The notes beneath the pieces were generated by a model that was not told where the DNA came from, made no database searches, and saw only the letters and a list, made by a program, of their open reading frames with translations. From positions 4,464,001 to 4,528,000 of the forward strand of contig NZ_CP033831.1 of assembly GCF_003812745.1 (NCBI RefSeq): a stretch of 64,000 bases of DNA, given 5' to 3'. This document shows positions 8,576-17,213 of the stretch, piece by piece. The number at the start of each line of letters is the position of its first letter. Position 1 is the stretch's first letter. The stretch is from Serratia sp. FDAARGOS_506. Lineage in GTDB: Bacteria; Pseudomonadota; Gammaproteobacteria; Enterobacterales; Enterobacteriaceae. The position numbers were made by a program, and so were the translations under genes.

Positions 8576-9990
8576 CAGTAAAGAAACGGCTCATAGCCAT
8601 GGCAATAACACTTGCATGCATGAGCGGCGTTTTCGCTAAAACGCCGCCCCTTATCCTCGCAGAATCTAAGGAAAGCAATTCGGTCGAAAAATACTTCGAT
8701 CTGCAAGAAATTCGCGATGAGAATACTCTTGGAACAAAAATTATCAGTGATACCGTTATCAATAGCAAAAGTCGGCCTGGTAAAACAGTGCGGAAAATTG
8801 AACTGAGCTTTACTGCGCAAAACTGGCATGGTTTGATCTTAAGGCATCCAGCCAGAGTTTACGTCCCCGTTGATTACAAGGGAGGCGGAAAAGCGGGGAT
8901 TATCGGTACAGAAAGACAATTTTTTGATGATCCGAATTGGTCCAGAAAAAAAATCCCAGGCTCGGGCCGCGATACAGAAGGAGAGTACGCGGAAGGAACG
9001 GCAATCGATCTCAATATACCTATTATGATTTTCTCTAACCCTGCAGAAGATTATTGGGGAATGAACGAGTCAGATCTGATGGGATATGCTTTGAAAAAAG
9101 CACAGGAGACGAAGGATCTGACTTGGGTCGGCTACTATCCAATCATTAAATCCTACCTTCGCGCCATTACCCTTATGCACTCTCTGAAAGGAATTAATAC
9201 GGAAAAAGCCGTACTCATGGGATGCTCTAAACGCGGATTAGCAGTAAGCGTAGCAACCGGCGTCGACCCCGATCGCGTTGCGGGTACCATGGCAGCCTGC
9301 TATTTCGGCGGAAATAATCTCTATTTCATCGCCAGAAAATTTGCTGAATTCGGCGCCGGGGTGGGAGGAGGAGAAGAAACCATGGGTCGCCCAACCGGGC
9401 CCGCATTTCAACCTGCAGATGAATTGCTGAGAGAGGTAAACAACCCTATAGGTTTACAAATTTTGGCAAACTTCGATCCTTATATGTGGCGAACGAAAAT
9501 AAAAGCAAAGTATCTGGTTACACTCGGCACCAACGATCAGCTTTTCGCCTTAGGCAGCCCCAATAGCATGATGAGTGAAATGACGGGAGACAAAGCATTT
9601 TTAGCTGTGGACAACTTTCCCCACACCTGGGTTTCAGATAAACATCTGGCAGCATGGCGAATGTGGTTAGCTCATACGTTTATGGGCCGTAAAGTCCCTG
9701 AAATCAACATGCATGTCAGCCGTGAACACGACACATTAACGCTGCAACCCAAGATCAATAAGGTAAATAAGCTGATCGGTGTGAGCGTGTTTTATGCTTA
9801 TGTACCCCTTGTGAGTGACTGGCGCAAAGCAAAATGGCAATCCGCGGAAATACCCGAAAATGGCGGTAACTTCACGGTTGAACTCAAGCTGAAACCTGGC
9901 AACCAGCTTGCATATTATATTGAGGTTCAAGATGAGGGCGTCGGGGGAACAGGTTATGTCAGCTCGTTGGTAGAGATCGTTCGCCAATAG
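8572..9990 (+). CDS. secreted alpha/beta hydrolase, PhoPQ-activated pathogenicity-related (PqaA) type
   Basis: A 472-residue protein with a Sec signal peptide (basic MTVKKR, hydrophobic core, cleavage near GVFA-K at about residue 22). The middle resembles the PhoPQ-activated pathogenicity-related family: DLMGYALKKAQETKDLTW, then the nucleophile elbow LMGCSKRG (Ser219), GTNDQLF (Asp322) and NFPHTW (His351) give a plausible catalytic triad. The C-terminal 100 residues look like a beta-sandwich. Salmonella PqaA is linked to PhoPQ and antimicrobial-peptide resistance, but the substrate of the family is not established. It is followed 88 bases later by the M28-like gene. GC content is clearly lower than in the flanks. 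Confidence 0.72.
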   Translation: MTVKKRLIAMAITLACMSGVFAKTPPLILAESKESNSVEKYFDLQEIRDENTLGTKIISDTVINSKSRPGKTVRKIELSFTAQNWHGLILRHPARVYVPVDYKGGGKAGIIGTERQFFDDPNWSRKKIPGSGRDTEGEYAEGTAIDLNIPIMIFSNPAEDYWGMNESDLMGYALKKAQETKDLTWVGYYPIIKSYLRAITLMHSLKGINTEKAVLMGCSKRGLAVSVATGVDPDRVAGTMAACYFGGNNLYFIARKFAEFGAGVGGGEETMGRPTGPAFQPADELLREVNNPIGLQILANFDPYMWRTKIKAKYLVTLGTNDQLFALGSPNSMMSEMTGDKAFLAVDNFPHTWVSDKHLAAWRMWLAHTFMGRKVPEINMHVSREHDTLTLQPKINKVNKLIGVSVFYAYVPLVSDWRKAKWQSAEIPENGGNFTVELKLKPGNQLAYYIEVQDEGVGGTGYVSSLVEIVRQ

Positions 9991-10078
9991 AACAACGCTC
10001 CCTTGGGCTGCGTAATATCTATCCGCAGCTCAAGAGAGATAAGCTATCGCACTCAAGGCTTCAGATACTGGAGAAATA

Positions 10079-11338
10079 ATGATGAACCGCCGTGACTTTA
10101 TCAAAGCCGCTCTTGCTACAGCGTCTCTCAGCTACTTATTCACTGGCAGCACATTCGCACAACGTAGTGTCACGATATCAGCCAAGCAAACATTTCTGCA
10201 GTCTGGTGATGCATTATATGAGCTGGTTCAACAATATGCAGCCCTCGGATTTCATCGTGTGGGAACAGACGTCGATCGCCACACCAATGACTGGTTCTCA
10301 CAGATACTCCAGAATATAGGCGGAGAAATATCAATGCAGCCATTTAGTTTCACACGCTTTGATGGTTATTCCCGCGTCCGCATTAGTGGAAAAGAGGTAC
10401 CGTCAATGCCATTGTACTATGAAGGTATTGGCAATATGAGCTCCTCTTCCCCTTTCGTCGGCTCTGCCGTCGCACTGAGGGGCGATCGTACTTCTGCAGC
10501 CCTGCAGCGATTAATTACATCAGCTCAGACATCCGGCGCAAGAATTGCCGTGATAGCCACTCAGTGTGAACTGGGTGAACTACAGGTGCCCAACAGAGAG
10601 CCGAGATTGGGGAGTGGTTTACCGGTTGTTTTGGTGCCTGGCAGACTAGGGGAGTCGCTGCAGAAAAAAAGTGTAGATGTCCTGTTTTCGGGAAAAATTG
10701 TTCCGGGGAAAAGCAACAATATCATCGCCACGTTCGGTGATGTCAGTAAGAAGGCAATCATCATTGCCACACCGCTAAGCGGTTGGTTTCAATGCGCGGC
10801 GGAACGAGGTACCGGCATTGCACTTGCGCTTGGCCTCGCTCAAGCCCTGGCTGAACAATATCCAGTGATCGTTATCGGCTCACCCGGCCACGAACTGTTA
10901 CATCATATCGGATTAGAAACACTGCTGAAGACAAACCAATTCAATCCGGCGCTTATCGTGCATTTAGGTGCTAACGTTGCTCTAACCATGAGAAATAAAA
11001 CAGATAACACCATGGTCTTAGCCCCCGGCAGCAATAATCCGTCAATGATCCCAGCTATCGCGCGAGGTGTCTCAATCAGAATGGACGACGCTCGCTTCAA
11101 AAAAATCGAACCGATACTACTGGGAGCCGGTCTGCCGGCATTACTTAACCCTAAACAGTGGAATGGCGAAGGGGCACTATGGGCTTCCGCAGTAAACGCA
11201 CCACTCATGTCATTTGTCGGTATTGGCCCACAATTCCATACGCCGGCAGATGTGCCCGAGCAGGTCACCTCCCCTCAGTCGCTCGAGACCGTTCACCAAA
11301 TGTTGCTCAACGCCATCCAAAAATATATGCAAGCATAA
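10079..11338 (+). CDS. Tat-exported M28-peptidase-like protein with altered metal site
   Basis: A 419-residue protein. The N-terminus MNRRDFIKAALATASLSYLF is a twin-arginine signal (RRDFIK) followed by a hydrophobic stretch and an A-x-A-like site near residue 27. The fold resembles M28 zinc aminopeptidases: NNIIATFGD precedes the metal region, GHELLHHIG (residues 270-278) sits where the catalytic Glu pair is expected, and FHTPADVPEQV (386-396) matches the last His-ligand motif. The usual His-x-Asp ligand is replaced (TPLSGW), and the bridging Asp appears as Glu242 in CAAERGTG. Activity is therefore doubtful or different. Two ATGs start the frame; 10082 has better spacing from GGAG. Probably an operon with the preceding hydrolase. 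Confidence 0.65.
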   Translation: MMNRRDFIKAALATASLSYLFTGSTFAQRSVTISAKQTFLQSGDALYELVQQYAALGFHRVGTDVDRHTNDWFSQILQNIGGEISMQPFSFTRFDGYSRVRISGKEVPSMPLYYEGIGNMSSSSPFVGSAVALRGDRTSAALQRLITSAQTSGARIAVIATQCELGELQVPNREPRLGSGLPVVLVPGRLGESLQKKSVDVLFSGKIVPGKSNNIIATFGDVSKKAIIIATPLSGWFQCAAERGTGIALALGLAQALAEQYPVIVIGSPGHELLHHIGLETLLKTNQFNPALIVHLGANVALTMRNKTDNTMVLAPGSNNPSMIPAIARGVSIRMDDARFKKIEPILLGAGLPALLNPKQWNGEGALWASAVNAPLMSFVGIGPQFHTPADVPEQVTSPQSLETVHQMLLNAIQKYMQA

Positions 11339-11742
11339 GTCGGCTGGCTCGGCGCATTGACGTTAAACGGTGCTCCCTTACCTCAGATGGCGATGAGATT
11401 ATCGCCACTCGCCGAAAATCACATTTTCCCTAGGCCCCCCCCTCTCGTACCTTACGGGCTCAAGCCCCAGCCGTTCCCCCGTAGCGTTGAGCCGCCTGCT
11501 AACATTGCCGTCATCAGAAAAAGTCACTATTTTCACCTAAACACGTCGCTCCGACCTCTTCCATGGATGAGCATTTATCATTCCCCTTAATGCTATAGGC
11601 AAATAATTGTTGCACGAGCGACTGACCTGTTTTCATGAGATCACGCCGAAAACCTAACGATAACAGGGGAAAACTGTCTTCGTGAGTTCAACGCGCGGAT
11701 AGCAGGTTGCTCTATGCATCCCCTCGTTCTGATAATCAAAGT
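11339..11742. other. non-coding gap at the right end of the insertion
   Basis: About 400 bases after the M28-like gene with no supported gene, no clear T-tailed terminator and no recombinase remnant. Confidence 0.5.
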
Positions 11743-11768
11743 GGTGAAAAAGCATACAGGCATGACAT
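11736..11768 (-). pseudogene. remnant of a umuD 5' end in the right repeat
   Basis: On the minus strand, 23 bases downstream of the second LexA box, an ATG opens a 10-codon frame, MSCLYAFSPL then stop. The intact UmuD begins [12 protein letters not shown], so LYAFSP is shared at the protein and DNA level. The similarity ends at the repeat boundary, which indicates a truncated umuD start rather than a new gene. Confidence 0.6.
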
Positions 11769-11902
11769 ATGGGTCACAATCGCAATAAAACTGTATATTT
11801 ATACAGCAACACACAAGCAAACCGCGAGCGCGTGCAACCCTCTATCCCCCTGCGGCTCGCGCTTTCCCGCGTAATATAATAATTTTCTGAGCGATTTTTT
11901 TT
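11743..11902. repeat. right copy of the 160-bp direct repeat
   Basis: Same length and orientation as 6390-6549. The right 73 bp (11830-11902) differ from 6477-6549 at 4 positions, and the LexA core is identical. The copy now sits upstream of fdhD. Confidence 0.85.
11789..11808. promoter_or_regulatory. orphan LexA box upstream of fdhD
   Basis: AACTGTATATTTATACAGCA keeps the full CTG-N10-CAG core of the umuDC box. On its minus-strand side only the 10-codon umuD remnant follows; on the plus side fdhD starts 282 bases away. It may still bind LexA without a damage-response gene to control. Confidence 0.75.
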
Positions 11903-11939
11903 ACGCCTGCTAAGTGTTTCACCTTCCCTTGCACACACG

Positions 11940-11962
11940 TTATCCACCAAAACTGTGGATAA
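11940..11962. promoter_or_regulatory. inverted pair of DnaA-box-like 9-mers
   Basis: TTATCCACC at 11940 faces TGTGGATAA at 11954, the latter being a perfect TTATCCACA box on the minus strand. The spacing is 5 bases. It lies 128 bases before fdhD. DnaA binding is inferred from consensus only. Confidence 0.4.
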
Positions 11963-12089
11963 CCTGATGGGCCGGCAGTACGGTGTGATTCCCTACGCGA
12001 GCGAGATCAGAATCCTGTATAATCCCCATACCTGCTCAATAAGAATTCATCCCCGTCGGCGCCTCGTCACCGACAGTCACGAGAACGTT

Positions 12090-12932
12090 ATGAACAAGCA
12101 CCTACTCCTCGCAGAAACTGACGATATCGAACAGGAATGCCTGTCGCGCCACGCGGTTTGGCAGCGCAACGATCTGGCTCAGGCGCAACAGGATTGGCTG
12201 GCGGAAGAAGTGCCGGTCGTCCTGGTGTACAACGGCATTTCCCACGTGGTAATGATGGCGACGCCGAAAGATCTGGCGGCCTTCGCCATCGGTTTTTCGC
12301 TGTCCGAAGGCATCATCGCCTCCCCCGACGATATCTACGACATCCGCCAACAACCGGCCTGCAACGGCATTGAAGTGCATGTGGAACTCTCGAGCCGCCG
12401 CTTTATGCAGCTGAAAGAGAAGCGCCGCAACCTGGCCGGCCGCACCGGCTGCGGCGTCTGCGGGGTGGAGCAGCTGCAGGAGGTCGCCCAACCCATCGCG
12501 CCGCTGCCCTTCACGCAACGCTTCGATTTGGCCCTGCTCGACCGGGCGCTGGCGCAGCTGCAGGAAGTGCAAACGGTGGGGAAATTGACCGGCTGCACCC
12601 ATGCGGCGGCCTGGATCCAGCCGGACGGCGCGCTCAGCGGCGGATGTGAAGACGTCGGCCGCCACGTCGCGCTCGACAAATTACTGGGCTACCGCAGCCA
12701 ACAGGCGTGGCGGCAAGGTGCTGCGCTGGTGTCGAGCCGCGCCAGCTATGAAATGGTACAAAAATCCGCCATGTGCGGCGTCGAGATCCTGTTCGCCGTT
12801 TCCGCCGCCACCCGCCTGGCGGTAGAGGTGGCCGAACGCAGCAACCTGACGCTGGTGGGCTTCAGCAAGCCGGGGCGCGCCACCGTTTATACGCACCCGC
12901 AGCGGCTCTGGCAATCGACGGCGGCGGCCTAA
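12090..12932 (+). CDS. fdhD: formate dehydrogenase accessory sulfurtransferase FdhD
   Basis: A 280-residue protein close to E. coli FdhD (277). It carries sulfur from IscS to the molybdenum cofactor that activates formate dehydrogenases. The active-site pair Cys121-x-x-Cys124 is visible in [12 protein letters not shown], and later motifs ([36 protein letters not shown]) are family hallmarks. The start at 12090 gives [11 protein letters not shown] and puts the cysteines at the E. coli positions; an upstream in-frame ATG at 11955 would add 45 unrelated residues and overlap the DnaA-like boxes. Confidence 0.96.
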   Translation: MNKHLLLAETDDIEQECLSRHAVWQRNDLAQAQQDWLAEEVPVVLVYNGISHVVMMATPKDLAAFAIGFSLSEGIIASPDDIYDIRQQPACNGIEVHVELSSRRFMQLKEKRRNLAGRTGCGVCGVEQLQEVAQPIAPLPFTQRFDLALLDRALAQLQEVQTVGKLTGCTHAAAWIQPDGALSGGCEDVGRHVALDKLLGYRSQQAWRQGAALVSSRASYEMVQKSAMCGVEILFAVSAATRLAVEVAERSNLTLVGFSKPGRATVYTHPQRLWQSTAAA

Positions 12933-12990
12933 CGCCGCCGGATAAGAATCGACTATTCTCAATAGCAGGACACCAGGAAGCACCCACGTT

Positions 12991-13908
12991 ATGATAATTC
13001 GCCCGCACCAGAACTGGTTTTTTCGCCTGTTCGCCTGGCACGGTTCCGTGCTGTCAAAAATTACCTTTCGCCTGTCGCTGAACGTGCTGATGTCGATAGT
13101 GGCGGTGATCAGCTACCAATGGTATGAACAGCTCGGCGTGCATTTAACCATCGCGCCGTTCAGCCTGCTGGGCATCGCCATCGCCATCTTTCTCGGCTTT
13201 CGCAATAACGCCGGCTACAGCCGCTTTGTCGAGGCCCGCAACCTGTGGGGCTCGCTGCTGATTACCGAACGCTCGCTGTTGCGCCAGATCAAAAGCCTGC
13301 TGCCGGACGAACCGGCGGTGCATCAGAAGGTCGCCAAGCTGCTGATCGCCTTCAGCTGGAGCCTGAAGCATCAGCTGCGCGCCACCGATCCGACCGCCGA
13401 TCTGTACCACAATCTCAGCAGCAAGGAACTGGCCGAAGTGATCGCCAGTCCGATGCCGACCAACCGCATCTTGCTGATGCTGGGCCAGGAGATCGGCAAG
13501 CTGCGCCGACGGGGGCTGCTGAGCGACATCACCTTCGAGCTGCTCGACAATAAACTGAGCGAGCTGTCCCACGCCCTCGGCGGCTGCGAACGGCTAGCCA
13601 GTACGCCGGTGCCGTTCGCCTATACCCTGATCCTGCAGCGCACCGTTTATCTGTTCTGCAGCCTGCTGCCTTTTGCCCTGGTGACCGATCTGCATTACAT
13701 GACACCATTTGTTTCGGTGTTCATTTCCTATACCTTCTTATCTTGGGACTCGTTGGCCGAAGAGCTGGAAGATCCGTTCGGCGTGTCGGCCAACCATCTG
13801 CCGTTAAACGCCATCTGTAACACCATTGAGCGCAACCTGCTGGAAATGAACGACCAAAGTCCGCTGCCGCCGCCGATGAAACCCGACGAGCACTTTAATT
13901 TGATTTGA
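12991..13908 (+). CDS. bestrophin-like anion channel, YneE family
   Basis: A 305-residue inner-membrane protein of the bestrophin/UPF0187 family, whose bacterial members form pentameric ion channels. The N-terminal segment (MIIRPHQNWFFRLFAWHGSVL) and the membrane span LGIAIAIFLGFRNNAGYSRFVEARNLWG are typical. A second hydrophobic pair is at about residues 210-250, followed by SLAEELEDPFG, the conserved calcium-clasp-like acidic motif of the family. It lies 58 bases after fdhD and 34 before the peroxidase; no functional link is evident. Confidence 0.9.
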   Translation: MIIRPHQNWFFRLFAWHGSVLSKITFRLSLNVLMSIVAVISYQWYEQLGVHLTIAPFSLLGIAIAIFLGFRNNAGYSRFVEARNLWGSLLITERSLLRQIKSLLPDEPAVHQKVAKLLIAFSWSLKHQLRATDPTADLYHNLSSKELAEVIASPMPTNRILLMLGQEIGKLRRRGLLSDITFELLDNKLSELSHALGGCERLASTPVPFAYTLILQRTVYLFCSLLPFALVTDLHYMTPFVSVFISYTFLSWDSLAEELEDPFGVSANHLPLNAICNTIERNLLEMNDQSPLPPPMKPDEHFNLI

Positions 13909-13942
13909 CCTATTTCACCCGAACACACTGGAGCCGAATGCA

Positions 13943-14905
13943 ATGAATGCAAATAACAATCCGCCGCAAGCCGTTTTCACTCCGGTGACGCGCCACGCCA
14001 TCTTCATCGTCGCCACCCTGTCGCCCGTTCCTGCCCATCTGGCGGCGGTGCGCGCCTGGTGCGGCGACATCGCCGCCGTGGTGCGTTCGGTCGGTAAACG
14101 TGCGCCGGCGGGCAACCTCACCTGCGTCTGCGGTTTCGGTTCCGAGGCTTGGGATACACTGTTTGGCGCACCGCGCCCTCGCCAGTTGCATCCGTTCAGC
14201 CCGATCGGCAGCGGGGAACGCGTCGCCGTCGCCACGCCCGGCGACATCCTGCTGCATATCCGCGCCGATGAAATGGATCTGTGTTTCGAACTGGCCTCAC
14301 AGCTGGTCGGCAAGCTCGGCGACGCCGTGACGGTGATCGAAGAGGTGCACGGCTTCCGTTACTTCGATCAGCGCGCCATGATTGGCTTCGTCGACGGCAC
14401 GGAAAACCCTGAGGGGCACGAAGCCTTCGACTATACGGTGATCGGCGATGAAGACGCGGCGTTCAGCGGCGGCAGCTATGTGCTGGTGCAAAAATACCTG
14501 CACGATATGCAGGGCTGGAACTCGCTCAGCGTGGAAACGCAGGAGAAGATCATCGGCCGCCATAAACAGTCCAACATCGAGTTGGATGAAGCGGTCAAGC
14601 CGTCGTCATCGCACAGTTCACTGACCACCATCACCGACGAGCAAGGCAACGAGGTGAAAATTCTGCGCGACAACATGCCATTCGGCCGCCCCGGCCTGCG
14701 CGAATTCGGCACCTACTTTATCGGCTATGCACGCTCCCCGCAGCCAATCGAGCAGATGCTGGAAAACATGTTTGTCGGCCGCCCCGCCGGCAACTACGAT
14801 CGGCTGCTCGATTTTAGCCACGCGGTAACCGGCACCCTGTTCTTCGTGCCTTCTGCCCCGCTGCTGGAAGCGCTGGCCGACCGCAGCGGCGCCGAACTGC
14901 ACTGA
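13943..14905 (+). CDS. yfeX: DyP-type heme peroxidase, YfeX-like
   Basis: A 320-residue dye-decolorizing peroxidase of the YfeX subgroup. The distal heme motif GFVDGTENP (G-x-x-D-G) is near residue 150. The proximal heme His is expected in the KPSSSHSSLTT segment, and the arginine-containing FFVPSAPLLEALAD tail matches the family. E. coli YfeX has been described as a porphyrinogen or heme-acting peroxidase in the cytoplasm. It converges on arsC across a 14-bp perfect inverted repeat. Confidence 0.92.
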   Translation: MNANNNPPQAVFTPVTRHAIFIVATLSPVPAHLAAVRAWCGDIAAVVRSVGKRAPAGNLTCVCGFGSEAWDTLFGAPRPRQLHPFSPIGSGERVAVATPGDILLHIRADEMDLCFELASQLVGKLGDAVTVIEEVHGFRYFDQRAMIGFVDGTENPEGHEAFDYTVIGDEDAAFSGGSYVLVQKYLHDMQGWNSLSVETQEKIIGRHKQSNIELDEAVKPSSSHSSLTTITDEQGNEVKILRDNMPFGRPGLREFGTYFIGYARSPQPIEQMLENMFVGRPAGNYDRLLDFSHAVTGTLFFVPSAPLLEALADRSGAELH

Positions 14906-14915
14906 TTTTGCCAAG

Positions 14916-14962
14916 GCGCAGGGCCGCAGCGATCAGCCTTTGGTTATCCTGCGGCCCTGCGC
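14916..14962. terminator. 14-bp perfect inverted repeat between yfeX and arsC
   Basis: GCGCAGGGCCGCAG (14916-14929) pairs with CTGCGGCCCTGCGC (14949-14962). The loop contains the arsC stop codon and the right arm codes for the arsC C-terminus. It could act as a bidirectional terminator for two convergent genes, though no strong T-run is present. Confidence 0.55.
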
Positions 14963-15364
14963 ATCGATCACCGGCTCCCCATCCTCTTTGCTGAATGCCC
15001 CGCGCTGCGGAGCCGGCAGAATATCCAACACCGCCTCCGACGGCCGGCACAGCCGCGTGCCGAGCGGTGTCACCACAATGGGCCGATTGATTAGGATCGG
15101 CTGTTGCAACATGAAGTCGATCAGTTGCTCATCGTTCCAGCCGGTCTCGTCCAGTTTCAACTCGGCGTAAGGTTCGACGTTTTTGCGCAGTAACGCGCGC
15201 GGCGTCATCCCCATCTCGGCCAGCAGCGCAACCAACCGTTCGCGGCTGGGAGGCGTTTCCAGATACAAAATCACCTCGGGCTCAACGCCGCTGTTGCGGA
15301 TCAGCGCCAACGTGTTGCGCGACGTGCCGCAGGCCGGGTTGTGATAAATCTTGATACTGCTCAT
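14933..15364 (-). CDS. arsC: arsenate reductase (glutaredoxin-dependent) ArsC
   Basis: A 143-residue ArsC that reduces arsenate to arsenite for export by ArsB. IKIYHNPACGTSRNTLALI holds the catalytic Cys12 and the following Arg; the three arginines expected for catalysis are present (including LLRKN and INRPIVVTP). The start at 15364 (MSSIKIYHNP) fits the family; upstream in-frame codons overlap arsB and are rejected. Last gene of arsRBC. Confidence 0.96.
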   Translation of the reverse strand: MSSIKIYHNPACGTSRNTLALIRNSGVEPEVILYLETPPSRERLVALLAEMGMTPRALLRKNVEPYAELKLDETGWNDEQLIDFMLQQPILINRPIVVTPLGTRLCRPSEAVLDILPAPQRGAFSKEDGEPVIDAQGRRITKG

Positions 15365-15378
15365 GACGGTTTCTCCGG

Positions 15379-16668
15379 TTAGGACAAAACGGACAGCCGC
15401 AGCGCCAGCGCGGCCAGGGTGACGAACAGAATCGGCAGCGTCATCACCAGTCCCACGCGGAAATAATAGCCCCAGGTAATGACGATGTTCTTCCTTGCCA
15501 ACACATGCAACCACAGCAACGTAGCCAGGCTGCCGATCGGGGTGATTTTGGGGCCAAGATCGCTGCCGATGACATTGGCGTAAATCATCGCCTGCTTGAT
15601 GACGCCTTCCGCGCCGCTGCCATCGATTGACAACGCCCCCACCAATACCGTTGGCATGTTATTCATGACGGAAGAGAGAAACGCGCTCAGGAAGCCGGTG
15701 CCGAGCGTTGCCACCCACAGCCCCTGCCGCGCCAGTGCGTCCAACACGTCGGCAAGCAGATCGGTTAAGCCGGCATTGCGCAACCCGTAAACCACCAGAT
15801 ACATACCCAGCGAGAAAATCACGATCTGCCAGGGCGCCCCGCGCAGCACTTTACCGGTATCGATCGCCCGCCCGCGTTTCGCCACCGCCAGCAGAATCAG
15901 CGCGCCGCAGGCGGCAACCAAACTCACCGGCACACCGAGCGGTTCCAGGGCGAAAAAGCCAATCAGTAACAGCGCCAATACGGCCCAACCGGTTCGGAAA
16001 GTCGCCCGATCGCGAATCGCTTCTTGGGGTACCGGTAAACGCGTCAACGCGTAGCGCTGTGGAATATCCTTGCGAAAGAACAGATGCAACATCACCAGGG
16101 TCGCCGCCACGGCGGCAAGGTTAACCGGCACCATCACTGCCGCATACTCCGTAAAGCCCAACCGGAAGAAATCCGCCGACACGATATTCACCAGGTTAGA
16201 CACCACCAGCGGCAGGCTGGCGGTATCGGCGATAAAGCCCGCCGCCATCACGAAGGCCAGCACTGCCGCAGGGCGAAAGCCGAGCGCCGACAGCATGGCG
16301 ATCACGATCGGCGTAAGGATTAACGCGGCACCGTCGTTCGCGAACAGCGCCGCCACCGCGGCCCCCAGCAGCAGCATGTAGGTAAACAGCCATCGGCCTT
16401 TGCCGTTGCCCCAGCGCGCGACGTGCAAGGCGATCCAGGCAAAGAAGCCGCTCTCATCCAGCAACAGGCTGATGATGATGACGGCGATAAAGGTCGCGGT
16501 CGCATTCCAGACTATCTGCCACACCACGGAAATATCGCCGATGTGCACCACGCCGCTCAGTAATGCCAATCCCGCGCCGAATGCCGCGCTCCAGCCGATG
16601 CTCAGCCCTCTCGGTTGCCAGATCACCAAGGCCAACGTCAGAATAAAGATCGCCCCTGCCACTATCAT
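15379..16668 (-). CDS. arsB: arsenite efflux permease ArsB
   Basis: A 429-residue polytopic membrane protein, the same length as E. coli ArsB. The N-terminus [28 protein letters not shown] and the [18 protein letters not shown] segment are characteristic. It expels As(III) or Sb(III) using the proton gradient. It is 14 bases upstream of arsC and follows arsR by 69 bases. Confidence 0.96.
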   Translation of the reverse strand: MIVAGAIFILTLALVIWQPRGLSIGWSAAFGAGLALLSGVVHIGDISVVWQIVWNATATFIAVIIISLLLDESGFFAWIALHVARWGNGKGRWLFTYMLLLGAAVAALFANDGAALILTPIVIAMLSALGFRPAAVLAFVMAAGFIADTASLPLVVSNLVNIVSADFFRLGFTEYAAVMVPVNLAAVAATLVMLHLFFRKDIPQRYALTRLPVPQEAIRDRATFRTGWAVLALLLIGFFALEPLGVPVSLVAACGALILLAVAKRGRAIDTGKVLRGAPWQIVIFSLGMYLVVYGLRNAGLTDLLADVLDALARQGLWVATLGTGFLSAFLSSVMNNMPTVLVGALSIDGSGAEGVIKQAMIYANVIGSDLGPKITPIGSLATLLWLHVLARKNIVITWGYYFRVGLVMTLPILFVTLAALALRLSVLS

Positions 16669-16737
16669 CGCCGCCTCACTGCCTCCACAAGTTTACATAT
16701 ATGTTTTTTCAAATGTGTTTGCGCAAATTTTTTACCG

Positions 16738-17064
16738 TTACGGGCAGCCTTTCGCCGCGCGTTGCGCCAATCCCGTCATCTGTTCTGATCGGCACTGATA
16801 AGCCTGCTCAATAATCGCCGCCGCCCAGGCTGGCATATGCGGTGACAGGCGATAATGGATCCACTTGCCATCGCGCCGATCGAGCAACAGCCCGCTTTCA
16901 CGCAACATTGCCAGATGCCTTGAGATTTTGGGCTGCGGCAGCGCCAGTCCGCTCGACAGTTCGCACACGCACAGCTCACCGGCGTGGCGTAGCAACAGCA
17001 CCAGCGTCAAACGCGTCTCGTCCGACAAGTTTTTAAACAGCTTAAGCGGCGTCAATGACGTCAT
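16738..17064 (-). CDS. arsR: arsenical resistance repressor ArsR
   Basis: A 108-residue SmtB/ArsR repressor. The metalloid-sensing cysteines are in ELCVCELSS at the DNA-binding helix, followed by QPKISRHLAMLRESGLLLDRRDGKWIHYRLSP. The ATG at 17064 is chosen because GGGAGGG lies 5 bases upstream and the N-terminus (MTSLTPLKLFKNLSDETR) aligns with E. coli ArsR; an earlier in-frame ATG at 17094 lacks this. It should repress arsRBC until arsenite binds. Confidence 0.95.
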   Translation of the reverse strand: MTSLTPLKLFKNLSDETRLTLVLLLRHAGELCVCELSSGLALPQPKISRHLAMLRESGLLLDRRDGKWIHYRLSPHMPAWAAAIIEQAYQCRSEQMTGLAQRAAKGCP

Positions 17065-17120
17065 GTCACCCTCCCGTATCTTCATCCTCTCCACAAATCG
17101 CTCGTGAAGATAACACCTTC

Positions 17121-17140
17121 ATATTTGTAAAAACAAATAT
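17121..17140. promoter_or_regulatory. candidate ArsR operator
   Basis: ATATTTGTAAAAACAAATAT is a perfect inverted repeat with 8-bp arms, 57 bases upstream of the arsR start. ArsR-family operators are AT-rich dyads in this position. It also lies between the divergent ars operon and ybdK. Confidence 0.6.
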
Positions 17141-17213
17141 AAAACGCAAAACGTTGTCCCCCTCGCCGAGGCATATAATTATCTTAATGCTGTTCTTGCA
17201 GGAAGGAGGTTCC

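Noticed and set aside
6550-11742. Prophage, IS element or integron explanation for the insertion
   Set aside because: No transposase, integrase, terminal inverted repeats or tRNA attachment site is visible.
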